Positions 1 to 10,250 are shown, counted from the stretch's first letter. The stretch: DNA of 64,000 nt from Saposhnikovia divaricata (GCA_036435485.1 CM071598.1:177640148-177704147), one strand, 5' to 3'. The notes: a model not told the origin generated them from the sequence alone. Numbers and translations are program-made.

Positions 1-3000
1 AGGAAATGAGGGTAGTCACTTCTATCTATCATCTTTCCATGAAGTTTCCTACCCCAAATGGAGTGGGATGTGTCAAGGGGGCGCAGCATGAATCACGAGA
101 ATGTTACAACAAGGCCCTTAAGTCCGCTGAAAAGGGTAGCATATCTATGGTAGACAGGATGGAGAGCGAGGAGGAAGATAGGGCTCGCAAATCGGCCTCG
201 CGACCCTCAAATGAATGCAACATCATATCAATCGAGGAACTCCCAGCTGGTTATTTTGATAATTTGGGAATTCAGGTAGAACCAGTACCAGGTGCTTTAA
301 TGATGGAAACCTCGCAGCCAGTAATGGTTCTCCAGGAAGGGATTGTTGAAGAGGCTACAGATAGTGATAGCGAGGAGAGCCCAGAGCAGGCCGCTGTGCG
401 AGCCCGAAAGGGGAAATGGGTTCGCAAAGAAACATCTACACTGACAGAACTACCAAATGGTATCACTCAGACAACAACTGTTGTTAAGGAGTTTGGGCAC
501 GCAGGGGTCAACCCCTGCGAGGCGGAATCTAGTCAGGCTCGTGAATATGATCTAGACCTGGATCCTCGCATCCCAGAGCATGTGGAGCGTGCTGGGGCAG
601 CTGAAGACACGATCCCTATTCTTGTTGATGTGCAGGACCCTTCAAAGGTGTTGAAAATAGGGTCGCAACTCAACCCTGATCTGAGAGAGAGATTGGTCAC
701 TTTTCTGAAGGCCAACCTTGATGTGTGCGCCTGGTCGCATGAAGACATGATTGGGATCGATCCTAATGTGATGTGCCATAGGCTCAACTTGGACCCAAGC
801 AAAAAAGGTGTTAGACAGAAAAGGCGACCAATAAGTGGAGAGCGAGCCGAGGCTCTCAAAGAAGAAGTGGATAGACTACTCAAGGTTGGGCTCGTTAGGG
901 AATCATTCTACCCTGATTGGCTCGCGAATCCTGTCCTCGTGAAGAAACCAAACGGAAAATGGAGAACCTGTGTGGATTTCACTGATCTCAACAAGCATTG
1001 CCCAAAGGATAGTTTCCCATTGCCAAGGATTGATCAGTTAGTGGATGCAACAGCAGGGCATGCACTCCTCTCTTTTATGGATGCTTATTCTGGGTACAAT
1101 CAGATACCCATGTACGGTCCCGATCAAGAGCACACCTCGTTTATCACGGATAGAGGTCTCTACTGCTACATAGGGATGCCATTTGGTCTCCTTAATGCTG
1201 GGGCCACCTATCAACGGCTCGTTAATATGATGTTTGAGAAGCAGATTGGGAAGACAATGGAAGTTTATGTAGATGACATGCTGGTGAAATCCAAAGAGGC
1301 TGGGGATCACATCGCCCACCTCGCTGAAATGTTTGATATATTGAGGAAGTACAGAATGAAGCTCAATCCACAGAAGTGTGTCTTTGGAGTTGAGTCTGGA
1401 AAGTTCTTGGGGTTCATTGTCAATCACAGGGGAATTGAAGCGAACCCAGCAAAAATAAAGGCCTTGTTGGACATGCGATCCCCAAGAAGTGTGAAGGAAG
1501 TTCAGAGTCTAACGGGACGGATCGCAGCCCTTAACCGGTTCGTCTCTAAATCATCAGATAAATGCCACGAGTTCTTCAAGGCAATTAAAAAAGTTGGAAA
1601 AAACTTTGAATGGACCCCTCAATGCGAGGAGGCTTTTCAGAACATCAAGGAGCAACTTGGCTCGCCGCCAGTATTATCTAAGCCCAAGGACGGGGAGACG
1701 CTCATTGTCTACCTCGCGGTGTCAGAACATGCGGTCAGTGCAGTGCTAGTTCGCGAGGAGGGGAAAGTTCAGTATCCTGTGTACTATGTTAGCAAAAGGA
1801 TGTTAGATGCTGAGACTCGCTATACCAACATGGAGAAGCTAGCCTATGCCCTTGTGCTGGCCTCGCGGAAATTGAGGCCCTACTTTCAGGCCCACAGCAT
1901 CGAGGTTCGCACAGCCTATCCATTGAGGCAGGTAATGCATAAGCCAGAATCCTCAGGGAGATTGTTGAAGTGGACAGTGGAGCTCAGCCAATTTGATGTT
2001 GAGTTCAAGCCTCGTGGTCCCATTAAAGGTCAGGCACTTGCAGACTTCATTCTGGAATTCCCTCCTCAATCTGAGGAAGATAAAATGGCTATCATACCGA
2101 TCCCAGAGACCGCATCTAGCAAGGCTAAGAAAGAAAATTCCGCCTCGTGGTGGGAACTATATGTTGATGGAGCATCAAACAAGGAAGGAGCTGGGGCTGG
2201 CATCGAGTTGGTAACTCCAGAAGGTCGCAAGATACAAAGTGCGGTACACTTCGCCTTCGAGGCCACCAACAACGCAGCAGAATACGAGGCCCTCATTATT
2301 GGCCTCAGACTGGCACTTGAAATGAAGGTAGAAAATCTCACAGCTTACAGCGATTCCATGCTAGTAACATATCAACTCTGGAGTGGGTGGCAAGCTAGAG
2401 GTGAGCAGATTGAACTATATCTGCGATGTGCACAGAAGTTGATGAAAAAGTTCAACAATATCAAAGTGGTTCATATTAGAAGAGAAAAGAATCAAGGGGC
2501 TGATGCACTAGCAAAGTTGGGGTCGCGTCGCGAGGCCACCCTACTTGGAATTATTCCACTAGAAATTCAGACAAAGCCCAGTGTGCCAGAGGAGTTTGTT
2601 ATGGAGATAGCGACCCCAAGGTCGACCTGGATGACCCCCATATGGGAGTATGTGAAAAGTGGAGCCCTGCCTCAAGACAAAAAAGAGGCAAGAAAAATCA
2701 AATATCAGGCGGCTCGCTATGTCATCTATGACGAGGTCCTATATAGAAGAGGGTTCAACACCCCGCTCCTAAGATGTGTAGATGGGGAAGAATGCAACTA
2801 TATTCTCAGAGAAGTTCATGAAGGAATATGCGGCAATCACTCGGGGGGTAGTTCTCTAGCACAAAAGATTCTTCGCCAAGGGTACTACTGGCCTACTTTG
2901 AAGAGAGATGCTTTTGAGTTCGCCAGGAAGTGTGATAATTGCCAAAAGATTGCTAACTACAGCAATGCTCCTGTCTCCCACCTCACCTCGCTAACGAGCC

Positions 3001-3863
3001 CATGGCCCTTTGCTATGTGGGGCATTGACTTAATTGGGGAGCTACCTAAGGCCAAGGGAGGTGTCAAGTATGCAGTGGTGGCCGTTGATTATTTCACCAA
3101 ATGGGCCGAGGCCGAGCCACTTGCCACTATTACTGCAAAGAAACTCAAGGACTTCGTGTACAGGGCAATTGTGTGTCGCTATGGGATTCCTTATCAGCTC
3201 ATATCAGATAACGGAAAGCAATTTGATAGCAAAGACATGAAAGAATTCTGTGAGAACTTGGGGATTAAGAAGAGTTTTTCAGCTGTGAGTCACCCCCAGA
3301 CAAATGGTCAAACTGAGGCCTTCAACAAAATCATCAAACATACTTTGAAGGCCAAGTTAGAGGAGAGCAAAGGCAATTGGCCTGAAGAATTACCAAGGGT
3401 CTTGTGGTCATACAACACGACCCCAAGGACCACAACTGGAGAGACCCCCTTTTCCCTAACATATGGCTGCGAGGCTATGGTCCCTGTTGAAGTGGGCTCC
3501 GGGTCGTTTAGAAGGGAACACTACGATCCCGATGCAAATGAGGTGAATCATAGATTATACCTAGACATGATAGAAGAAACAAGAAGCGAGGCTCAGCTTC
3601 GCCTCGCAGCTTACCAACAGAGGACAGCGAGGTACTATAATGGAAAGGTCAAAGCAAGTTCTTTAAAGACAGGTGACCTCGTGCTTAGGAGAGTCATGCC
3701 TAACACTAAGGTCCCAGGCCACGGTGTCTTTGGTGCTAATTGGGAAGGGCCTTACAAAATCTATGCTACTCTCTCAGAGGGAACTTATTACCTCACAGAC
3801 ATGAAGGATAAGGTCATTCCGCGAGCTTGGAATGCGGAACATTTGCGCAAATACTATCAGTGA
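1..3863 (+). CDS. pol: Pol polyprotein (RT, RNase H, second RNase H, integrase), 5' partial
   Basis: The frame is open from the window edge to TGA at 3861-3863; numbering below starts at the ATG at 6 (1285 residues), which is probably internal. The first ~45 residues match the linker that normally follows the aspartic protease. Reverse transcriptase has its catalytic YVDD at residues 421-424. The ordinary RT-linked RNase H follows at about 580-690. A second RNase H begins with YVDGAS (Asp at 721), as in Tat elements. Integrase has an HHCC zinc site (His938, His945, Cys976, Cys979) and a D,D35E triad (Asp1008, Asp1068, Glu1104) with the DNG and HPQTNGQTE signatures. No chromodomain is evident after the integrase core. 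The polyprotein would copy the RNA genome into DNA and insert it. Protease is outside the window. No stop or frameshift is present, so this part could be functional. Confidence 0.95.
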   Translation, partial: EMRVVTSIYHLSMKFPTPNGVGCVKGAQHESRECYNKALKSAEKGSISMVDRMESEEEDRARKSASRPSNECNIISIEELPAGYFDNLGIQVEPVPGALMMETSQPVMVLQEGIVEEATDSDSEESPEQAAVRARKGKWVRKETSTLTELPNGITQTTTVVKEFGHAGVNPCEAESSQAREYDLDLDPRIPEHVERAGAAEDTIPILVDVQDPSKVLKIGSQLNPDLRERLVTFLKANLDVCAWSHEDMIGIDPNVMCHRLNLDPSKKGVRQKRRPISGERAEALKEEVDRLLKVGLVRESFYPDWLANPVLVKKPNGKWRTCVDFTDLNKHCPKDSFPLPRIDQLVDATAGHALLSFMDAYSGYNQIPMYGPDQEHTSFITDRGLYCYIGMPFGLLNAGATYQRLVNMMFEKQIGKTMEVYVDDMLVKSKEAGDHIAHLAEMFDILRKYRMKLNPQKCVFGVESGKFLGFIVNHRGIEANPAKIKALLDMRSPRSVKEVQSLTGRIAALNRFVSKSSDKCHEFFKAIKKVGKNFEWTPQCEEAFQNIKEQLGSPPVLSKPKDGETLIVYLAVSEHAVSAVLVREEGKVQYPVYYVSKRMLDAETRYTNMEKLAYALVLASRKLRPYFQAHSIEVRTAYPLRQVMHKPESSGRLLKWTVELSQFDVEFKPRGPIKGQALADFILEFPPQSEEDKMAIIPIPETASSKAKKENSASWWELYVDGASNKEGAGAGIELVTPEGRKIQSAVHFAFEATNNAAEYEALIIGLRLALEMKVENLTAYSDSMLVTYQLWSGWQARGEQIELYLRCAQKLMKKFNNIKVVHIRREKNQGADALAKLGSRREATLLGIIPLEIQTKPSVPEEFVMEIATPRSTWMTPIWEYVKSGALPQDKKEARKIKYQAARYVIYDEVLYRRGFNTPLLRCVDGEECNYILREVHEGICGNHSGGSSLAQKILRQGYYWPTLKRDAFEFARKCDNCQKIANYSNAPVSHLTSLTSPWPFAMWGIDLIGELPKAKGGVKYAVVAVDYFTKWAEAEPLATITAKKLKDFVYRAIVCRYGIPYQLISDNGKQFDSKDMKEFCENLGIKKSFSAVSHPQTNGQTEAFNKIIKHTLKAKLEESKGNWPEELPRVLWSYNTTPRTTTGETPFSLTYGCEAMVPVEVGSGSFRREHYDPDANEVNHRLYLDMIEETRSEAQLRLAAYQQRTARYYNGKVKASSLKTGDLVLRRVMPNTKVPGHGVFGANWEGPYKIYATLSEGTYYLTDMKDKVIPRAWNAEHLRKYYQ

Positions 3864-3919
3864 AGGCATCGCTTCTGGTAGTTTCTATCTATTTCGCATG
3901 AATAAATCCATACAAAATA

Positions 3920-3931
3920 TTGGGGGGTAGT
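3920..3931 (+). other. Second polypurine-tract-like site just after pol
   Basis: TGGGGGGTAGT lies about 60 bases after the pol stop. The same core GGGGGGTAGT is found directly before the 3' LTR (7829-7838), where it should prime plus-strand DNA synthesis. The copy here is not followed by an LTR. It may be an internal (central) plus-strand primer or the scar of an ancestral duplication. Function is inferred only. Confidence 0.5.
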
Positions 3932-3967
3932 GGTCGTATAGACACCTTCCCTTTATGATGTAATGGC

Positions 3968-4095
3968 ATTGGGCCTCGCCCCACTTACCACTAGTTTGGG
4001 CCTCGCCCCACTTATCATTTATTGGGCCTCGCCCCACTTATCAATTATTGGGCCTCGCCCCGCTTGTCAACTTGTTTGGGCTTCGCCCCGTTTTT
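3968..4095 (+). repeat. Five tandem copies of a ~26 bp GGGCCTCGCCCC repeat
   Basis: Units start near 3969, 3995, 4022, 4049 and 4076. Each carries TTGGGCCTCGCCCC followed by a short AT-rich tail resembling CACTTATCA; the last has GGGCTTCGCCCCG. GGGC and GCCC can pair across CTCG, so each unit can form a small hairpin. The array lies between the sense pol gene and the end of the antisense gene. It might act as a boundary or terminator between the convergent transcripts, but that is inference. Confidence 0.8.
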
Positions 4096-4581
4096 CAATA
4101 TAAAAGTTCAATTTCTTTATGAATTACTTTTTATTGTACATTTTACTTGCCTGTTTGTTAACATTAACATGCTAAGGTCCAAGCCATCTCAACGATGCAA
4201 GGATCGCATTTGAAGTTACTGCTACAACTATCTAAGGAACCTAAGCAAAGTCATGCAAATCTAGTACTATTCAAGACAATTCAACATGCAAAGATGAAAA
4301 GTAAAGACATAATTTCGAAGTCAAGGTACTAAGCAAGCGAAGCTAAATTACTTACGAAGTCAACATGCAAAATATGTTATATGCAAAAATAACGAAGCAT
4401 TACTGGATGGAAAGGTTAAAACGCACGAATTCATAAACAAAGGGTTGCCATGCGATCCCAATTCAGATTGATGATCAAAGTTAAGAGGTTATCAGAGTTA
4501 AACAAAACAATATTACATGATGGCGAGACATTCAAGGGGTGTCCGCATCCCCAGTTCAATAGTCAGAAACAAAGAAATAGT
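4096..4581. other. Spacer between pol and the antisense gene
   Basis: AT-rich spacer with no supported reading frame. It would hold the 3' untranslated region of the antisense gene. I see no clear AATAAA on the minus strand. Confidence 0.6.
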
Positions 4582-7132
4582 TTAAGTCTTGGAGGCTTCA
4601 GCTGCTTTAGCTTGGGTGGCTTCGCTGGCGAGCCTGGCCGCCTCCTTCGCATCCTCTTCTTCTATTTCCTTACGAAGAGACTCAGCGAACTCAGCATTTC
4701 CAGGCCCGAGCTTCTCCCAGTCAAAGTCAGGAACCCTTCGGATGAAGGTCTTCATGAATTCAACCTGGGCAGCCTCCACAACAGCATCGTGATCAAGCTT
4801 GGCAGCCTCAAGTTCCTTCTTCAGCTTGCCGACCTCTTCCCCATGCTCTCTCCGAAGAGTCTCCTCGAGCTCCTCTGCCTCCTTCAGGGATTTGCTGAAT
4901 GCATTCCTCTCATCAGTTATTTTCTTAAGCTCGGATCGCAGAGAAGCAGTTTCTGTTTCGCGGGCGAGCTTGTGAGTCTTCATCAGCGATCTCTTGTCCT
5001 CTTCCTTCTGGAATCTAAGGACTGCGACCTCCTTCTCCAATTTGGTTTTAGCGAAGGCAAGGGTCTTCAGCTCCTTTAGATGAGAAGTTTGACGGATGAA
5101 CGCTTCAGACAAGCACTTGGACAGAGACTCGGCATTATCAATCAGCTCAGCCCCCACCCAGCTCGTGCACTCCTCTTCGGTAGCATGGTTATACCCATGC
5201 TTCGCGAAAAGGTGATGAACGGGGGTAGCGGTGGCTGGATGCTTAGGAGCAGGGAGCAGAGATTCATCCTTTCTGGCTTTCTTGGAGATGTGGTCCTCAG
5301 GGGTACCCTGGGCTCGCTGAACGATCTCAGTATTCAGAGATAGGGGTGGAGGAGGTGGCAGTTCAACAGATTTTGGTTTTGGAGGGACTGGAGCAGTCTT
5401 CGGAACGGGTATGGCCCCGCTCTTCTGGAGAAAAGGAGGTCTGCGACCACTTTTACCCGACATGCCTGAAAAATAGAAGTAAAATGATATTAGAAGCATG
5501 ATAATAATACAAGTTATGCAAATGCGAGAACAGTAAGGATGAATGCAGTGTTAAAGTTAGCGAGGACAGAATAATGGTCATGTTATAACGAGGAGAATAC
5601 CCTCGTCAGTGGTAACAACAACTCGAGAGGACGAGGCCTCCTCGCGAGCCTTTCTCTTTAAGGAGGTCTTCCTCGCTCCTGAGGGCCTCGTTTTAGAAGG
5701 AAGACCGACCCCTTCTTTCAGAAAACCGCACTCGATTAGGTTCTCAAGTGAAAGAAGAGTCCTAATGTTGCGAGCCTCCCGTGGGGTCTTCAGCACGTCA
5801 TCGGCACGTTGCTTCTCTTCGCCCTTTAGGACGGTTCGCACTTGACCAACTGCGATCTCAGGAAGAACGAGTTAGCTCATGGATTGAGTGAAAGGGGGAT
5901 GAAATTAAAAGGTTAAGTTCCATACCTGGTAGATAGTTAAAAGAGGTCTTGACTCTGGGCACGTCGTGAACATAAAAATAAGGACCTTTCCACAACCCGG
6001 CATTACTTGGGGCACTGTGGTATAGTTCCTTCTTGTTGAACTCTGGCCACATGGAGAAATAAACGTAGCCAAAGTCTGATGCCCCGCATCGCTTCAATTG
6101 CAAGAAATATCCCATGGTCCTCGCATCCAACTCAGGGTAGCCGAGCTTGTGGTAAAGGATGTAAAGAGCAATCATGGCTCTGTAGCCATTGGGATTTATT
6201 TGGATTGGGGCAAGATGGTACGTTTCACAAACATCCCTAATAAAAGGGTGAAGGGGAGAGGATACGCCTATCTTCATCATGGCCGAGGTCAGAACCATAC
6301 GAGGCACCCTGCCACCATTCTCTCGATGATCGAAGCGGTAGCATCGCATTGCAGATTTGGGAAGAATAATTTTGCCTTCTGGCCTGAAAATGTCGACCGC
6401 CTTAGATAAAGATTCTGTATCTAGGGTCGTTGACAAATCTCTGCAGCCTAAAACACGAGGTTGGCCGGGTTTCACTTTCGAGCCTGGCTCGATGTCTTCA
6501 GGACGAGGACCGCCAACATAAATGGTTCCTTCTAACTCAGGTTGAGGAGTTGGTTCGTAAGGTTCAGGGGAAGCTTCTGGAACATAATTGTAATCAGTGA
6601 AATTAACGACTTTGGCTACTTCATCGAGGCCGCCATCATCAGAGGAAGGCTCTTCGTAGTCAGAATCATCAGAGTTGGCCTCGTTATCAGCACCTCCCTC
6701 GATGTCGTAATAGGCATCGCCTAATGAATCTGTTGGAGAGTCACTTATGTGAATGGGTGACACAGTTTGTGATGGAGGCATGGTTCGTTGTGGAGGCGCT
6801 TTGGAGAGAATTTCCGCTGCCCTAGCGCTGAGTTCATCCCCTTTCTTTGTCAAAGTTGCGATGTCATGCTCGATGTCAGTCATAGTGTGAGGTTCGTCCC
6901 CGGCTGGGAGTACATCCAGGGATTGATCCCGCGAGCTGGAAGGGTGCTTTGTTCTCCACGAAATCAGAGGCACTTCGCGGGTATATTCCTCGTTAGACCA
7001 TAGAGGGTCGAAGTATAGTTTGAACGAGCTCTCACTAGTGCTCGTAGCTTTTGCGATGTTGGCTGCTGCAGCATCGCTGATTTGTATATCAGGCATAGGA
7101 GAAGGTGTCCTTGAGCTATCGTCTTGAGACAT
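4582..7132 (-). CDS. Antisense three-exon gene of the Tat element (gypsy-type transposase-like domain plus coiled coil)
   Basis: Exons on the minus strand: 7132-5926, 5849-5601 and 5465-4582. The introns (5925-5850, 76 bp; 5600-5466, 135 bp) both start with GT, end with AG and are phase 1. Joined coding length is 2340 bases, exactly 780 codons with the stop (779 residues). Exon 1 has an acidic Ser/Asp/Glu-rich N-terminal half. From about residue 285 to 400 it has a domain resembling the Pfam family annotated as a putative gypsy-type transposase (PF04195), with the hallmark SPLHPFIRDV and NGYRAMIALY segments. Exon 2 is basic. Exon 3 starts proline-rich (PPPPP) and then forms a long coiled coil at about 615-720. 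Antisense genes of this kind are known in Tat elements, but their function is not established. The name transposase is a family label only. All three exons are open, so selection may act on the gene. Confidence 0.85.
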
Positions 7133-7467
7133 CTGAAAAGGGTGAAATGATTAAGTGTGTGTCCTTACAGAAAACAAATGAAGGAGGAAAGAAACAAGCG
7201 GACAGAAAGGCTCTATGTGTTCTCGCGTCGTTCACAGAGAATATGGGGGGTCGCAATCCTAAGGGAAAGGATAACGTTCTTAACCTATGTTTCTATCTAA
7301 GTAATCACGGATCGCACTCCTACAATAGCGAGGACGGGTCGCATCATAAAATTGACATTTTGGGATCGCAGTTATTTGGGTTCGCATCGCATTGAATTTA
7401 CGCTATCTAATCGTGCAATTATAATGAAGAACAGTAATTTAAATGCAAGAAGAGAAAAAAGACTTAC
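7133..7467 (-). other. Probable 5' UTR intron of the antisense gene
   Basis: Reading the minus strand, a strong donor AAA/GTAAGTC lies at 7467 and an acceptor CCCTTTTCAG ends at 7133, directly before the ATG at 7132. The resulting 335 bp intron would leave a roughly 120 base leader. The splice signals are seen; use of the intron is inferred. Confidence 0.55.
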
Positions 7468-7617
7468 TTTTTGAAGAAGAAGGTTGAAGAAATTGGTAGA
7501 AACTTGGGGTCGCTGGTGAAAGAGCCTGAGAATTCTTTGCGTTTGATCCGGGAGCAAACTGACAGCACTTCAATAATGTGTTCGTGAGAATAAAAAAGGA
7601 AATGATAGTGACAAGAG

Positions 7618-7626
7618 TATATATAG
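7618..7626 (-). promoter_or_regulatory. TATA box for the antisense gene
   Basis: CTATATATA on the minus strand lies about 150 bases upstream of the proposed 5' UTR donor. Transcription would start near 7590. It is inside the retroelement, upstream of the polypurine tract, so the antisense gene would have its own promoter independent of the LTR. Confidence 0.55.
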
Positions 7627-7825
7627 TCATCAGGAGAGAGAAAGACATGGGACACGTGTTGAAATCTCGTCCGTTGGACACACATCTCGAGACACAATAG
7701 CTGTCAAAACCTTTCAAATTCTTGGGGTCGCGACTACTTCAACGGTTATATCTATTCCTGGGTTCGCTTCGTGGTGACAACTCGTATTCTCTGAGTCCAC
7801 ATCGCATCTCCAATGGCAATATGGA

Positions 7826-7838
7826 CTCGGGGGGTAGT
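7826..7838 (+). other. Polypurine tract before the 3' LTR
   Basis: CTCGGGGGGTAGT directly precedes TGTTATG, the start of the LTR. This is the expected primer for plus-strand DNA synthesis. Confidence 0.8.
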
Positions 7839-8703
7839 TGTTATGCCCAAATCTGGCATAATGGCTGAATTGATTTGATTAGCTAAATTGATGCTTCATG
7901 ATCTATGATGGGCCTAGAAGATGAGCATTGGGTCACCAAAGCCCATTATTGGAATCAGCCCAGCATACCTTGGACATAATATCACCATTATAGGAGCACC
8001 TCGCTCGCTACATGATTCCACCTTGCATTGTAGTGCCTCGCCATAAGGCCACCTCGCTACAGGGGCACCTTGTCTATCCTCTCACGCTAGGCCTATGCGC
8101 CTCTCATGCTGCTCAGCCTCGGGGTCGCATCTACCGGGGTCGCTACCCGGGGATCGCTTCGTTTGGCTCCCGTCAAGGGATCGCTTCGCGTGGCCAGGCC
8201 TCTCTAGGTCGCATGCAAGGGCCCTGGTGGATCTTTCATTCCAAACCTATCCGTTCAAGGTCATGGGCTTCTACAGCTGGATCAAGGATAGGATTGATGA
8301 CTCATTGCCACGTCAGCCCTAGCTACATGGGCTTGGACTTTGGCTTATCTCTTAAAACCCTAGCCCGCCTAGGTAACTTGTGGCCCAAGAACTACGTCAG
8401 GCTTGATCCCTATAAATAGGGTACGTAGGCACCTTGATACGGATGAGAAACAGTTTACCTGAAAACACCTATCAAGCTCAGCCACATTCATACACACAAA
8501 CCCTCACCCTTTGTTCTTCTTTTGTTAGCAAAACATCCGTATTTTGCTCCGATAATCCAGCAAACCTCCAAAATATTGTTATACAATATTCTCCCTATAA
8601 CAGGGTGAGGCAGTTAGTTAAGTTAAGTTGCGAGCTGAAATGCAAGTTATTGTTGCAAGACCGGTAGAGTTTCTTGGCACTCTGATGATGATTGTACAAA
8701 ACA
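7839..8703 (+). repeat. 3' LTR of the Tat element
   Basis: The LTR starts TGTTATGCCC after the polypurine tract. The proposed end is GTACAAAACA, so TGTT and AACA form the usual terminal inverted repeat; length 865 bp. The right border is inferred because the 5' LTR is outside the window. A TATA box lies at 8411-8418. A perfect hairpin AATATTGT-TAT-ACAATATT lies at 8572-8590 in the probable U5. The first half is rich in the tetramer TCGC. Confidence 0.75.
8411..8418 (+). promoter_or_regulatory. TATA box in the Tat 3' LTR
   Basis: CTATAAATAGGG is a canonical plant TATA box. Transcription would start near 8440, placing the U3/R border there. Confidence 0.75.
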
Positions 8704-9053
8704 GTCTGTTACCTTAGTACGTGCACGCACGAGTGCACATATGTTTTCAGGTTTCAGCCTATATCAGCATGTCAATTAGAGGCATGCGAGTCCAATTTTA
8801 GATGACACATATCCTGATACATACCAGTCACCAACTGCGCATACAAGTCCAACTTGGCACATATAGTGATACAACTACAAGTTACCAATTGTGTATCCTA
8901 TACGAGCCCAACTTATTAGTTTTTAGTGAAAATTAATAATTTTAATGTGTTTGACTAATTTTATTTAAATTGAATTTATTCCAAAAAATTGATTAAAAAA
9001 TAGAAATTTATGTTTTTCAAACATAGAAATTTATTCTAGAGGCCCACTGCTTA
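8704..9053. other. Intergenic, with a degenerate ~60 bp repeat
   Basis: No gene seen. Between about 8786 and 8915 a poorly conserved unit (gcatacRAGTCCAACTT...cacatat...gatac) occurs about three times at 55-65 bp spacing. Confidence 0.4.
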
Positions 9054-9200
9054 CAGGGACGGACCGACATGGAGACCATGGGTGGCCATGGCCCCCCCAA
9101 CTTCTCCCTACCATAGACAAAGTTTTTAGGATATGAACTTCTCCCGGCTGTTTTAGGCCTTTTGGTCCCTCCCAACTAGTCGAAATCGATTTCTGATAGT
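9054..9200 (+). mobile_element. Possible terminal fragment of a hAT-type DNA transposon
   Basis: The stretch starts CAGGGACGGACC and continues with CCATGGCCCCCCCAAC, a pattern typical of terminal regions of plant hAT elements whose ends read CAGGGGCGGA. The matching opposite end and an 8 bp target duplication were not found, so this is at best a remnant. Confidence 0.35.
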
Positions 9201-9234
9201 ATGGTTGTGTAAATGATGATGAGAGGATCGATTT

Positions 9235-9236
<2 letters not shown>

Positions 9237-9267
<31 letters not shown>
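9237..9267. repeat. (AT)n microsatellite
   Basis: An uninterrupted alternating AT run of 31 bases. Confidence 0.95.
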
Positions 9268-9268
<1 letters not shown>

Positions 9269-9425
9269 TAGGGTTTTGATGTCAAAATCATGTAGAAAAA
9301 TGAGTTTGATTATTAGAATATATATCATATATGTGTTCTTCAGGAGAGAGATATATTTGGGAGAGGGAGAGAGAGTGAACTTTTAATATATACTATACTT
9401 TATACATATTTTATACTAAAATATA

Positions 9426-9496
9426 TTGGTTCAGTGGTAGTTTCTGTATTACTTTCGCAGGAGACCCGGGATCGATTCCCCTCGGCGACATTTTTT
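9426..9496 (+). other. tRNA-like block with A box, B box and T-run
   Basis: GGTTCAGTGGTAG (A-box-like, 9428-9440) is followed at tRNA-like spacing by GGATCGATTCCC (B-box-like, 9469-9480). A run of six T (9491-9496) could stop RNA polymerase III. The 5' and 3' flanks do not pair into an acceptor stem, so this is not an intact tRNA gene. It may be a SINE head or the tRNA-like segment carried by some DNA transposons. Confidence 0.5.
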
Positions 9497-9718
9497 CTTA
9501 CATGCTATGTCAGGAGAAATTCCTGTCAACCTAATTTAATTATACAACAGTATTTCATTTTAAACTTTTTTACCTACTTAGAATATACTCCGTACTACAC
9601 TTGCCTGTTCGGAGAGAAGTCAGATAAGTACAACCTGACTTGTTTGATTATATTATTACTAATAAAGTATAAATTTAAACCATTAGACAGCTACAAAGAT
9701 GTGATGTATGCTCTTATT

Positions 9719-10250
9719 AAAACTAATTAATATTATCATTACAATAACCAACTTTTGATGAATTTATTGTTGGGATTTGTCCCGAATTCTTAATTAAATT
9801 AAGAATCATATTATGAGTATAATTTTAATTTGTAGTAACTGAGGTAATTCTTATTTTTGGTAGGAATATTATTTATGATAAGATTTCAATCCAATATAAA
9901 AAAAGATGGTAATTGTCACAAATAGGAATTGAAGTAGAATATGATTAGAATATTTATGATGTCTACATATCAAGATATTTAATTAAAACTAATTAATATT
10001 ATCATTAGAATAACCAACTTTTGATGAATTTATTGTTGGGATTCGTCCCGAATTCTTAATTGAGTTAAGAATCATATTTATGAGTATAATTTTAATTTGT
10101 AGTAATTGAGGTAATTCTTATTTTTGGTAGGAATATTATTTATGATAAGATTTCAATCCAATATAAAAAAAGATGGTAATTGTCACAAATAGGAATTGAA
10201 GTAGAATATGATTAGAATATTTATGATGTCTACATATCTAGATATTTGTA
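9719..10250. repeat. 266 bp tandem duplication spanning target flank and LTR start
   Basis: Units 9719-9984 and 9985-10250 are about 98 percent identical by eye. Each contains ~49 bases of flank ending in TTTAT and then the first ~217 bases of the TRIM LTR (TGTTGGGATT...). The break falls inside the LTR after AGATATTT. The duplication therefore arose after the TRIM element had inserted. Confidence 0.9.

Larger units (their letters stand above)
1..8703 (+). mobile_element. Ty3/gypsy Tat-lineage LTR retrotransposon, 5' part outside window
   Basis: The element enters from the left edge inside the protease-RT linker and ends with a 3' LTR. Order seen: reverse transcriptase, RNase H, a second RNase H of archaeal type, integrase, a polypurine-like site, a short repeat cluster, an antisense gene, a polypurine tract, the LTR. 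A second RNase H and an antisense gene between pol and the 3' LTR are known marks of the Tat (Retand/Ogre-like) group. The 5' LTR, primer site, gag and protease lie outside the window, so target duplications cannot be checked. Pol is fully open, which suggests a fairly young copy. Confidence 0.9.

Noticed and set aside
9426..9496. Intact tRNA gene
   Set aside because: A and B boxes are present but the flanks do not form an acceptor stem.
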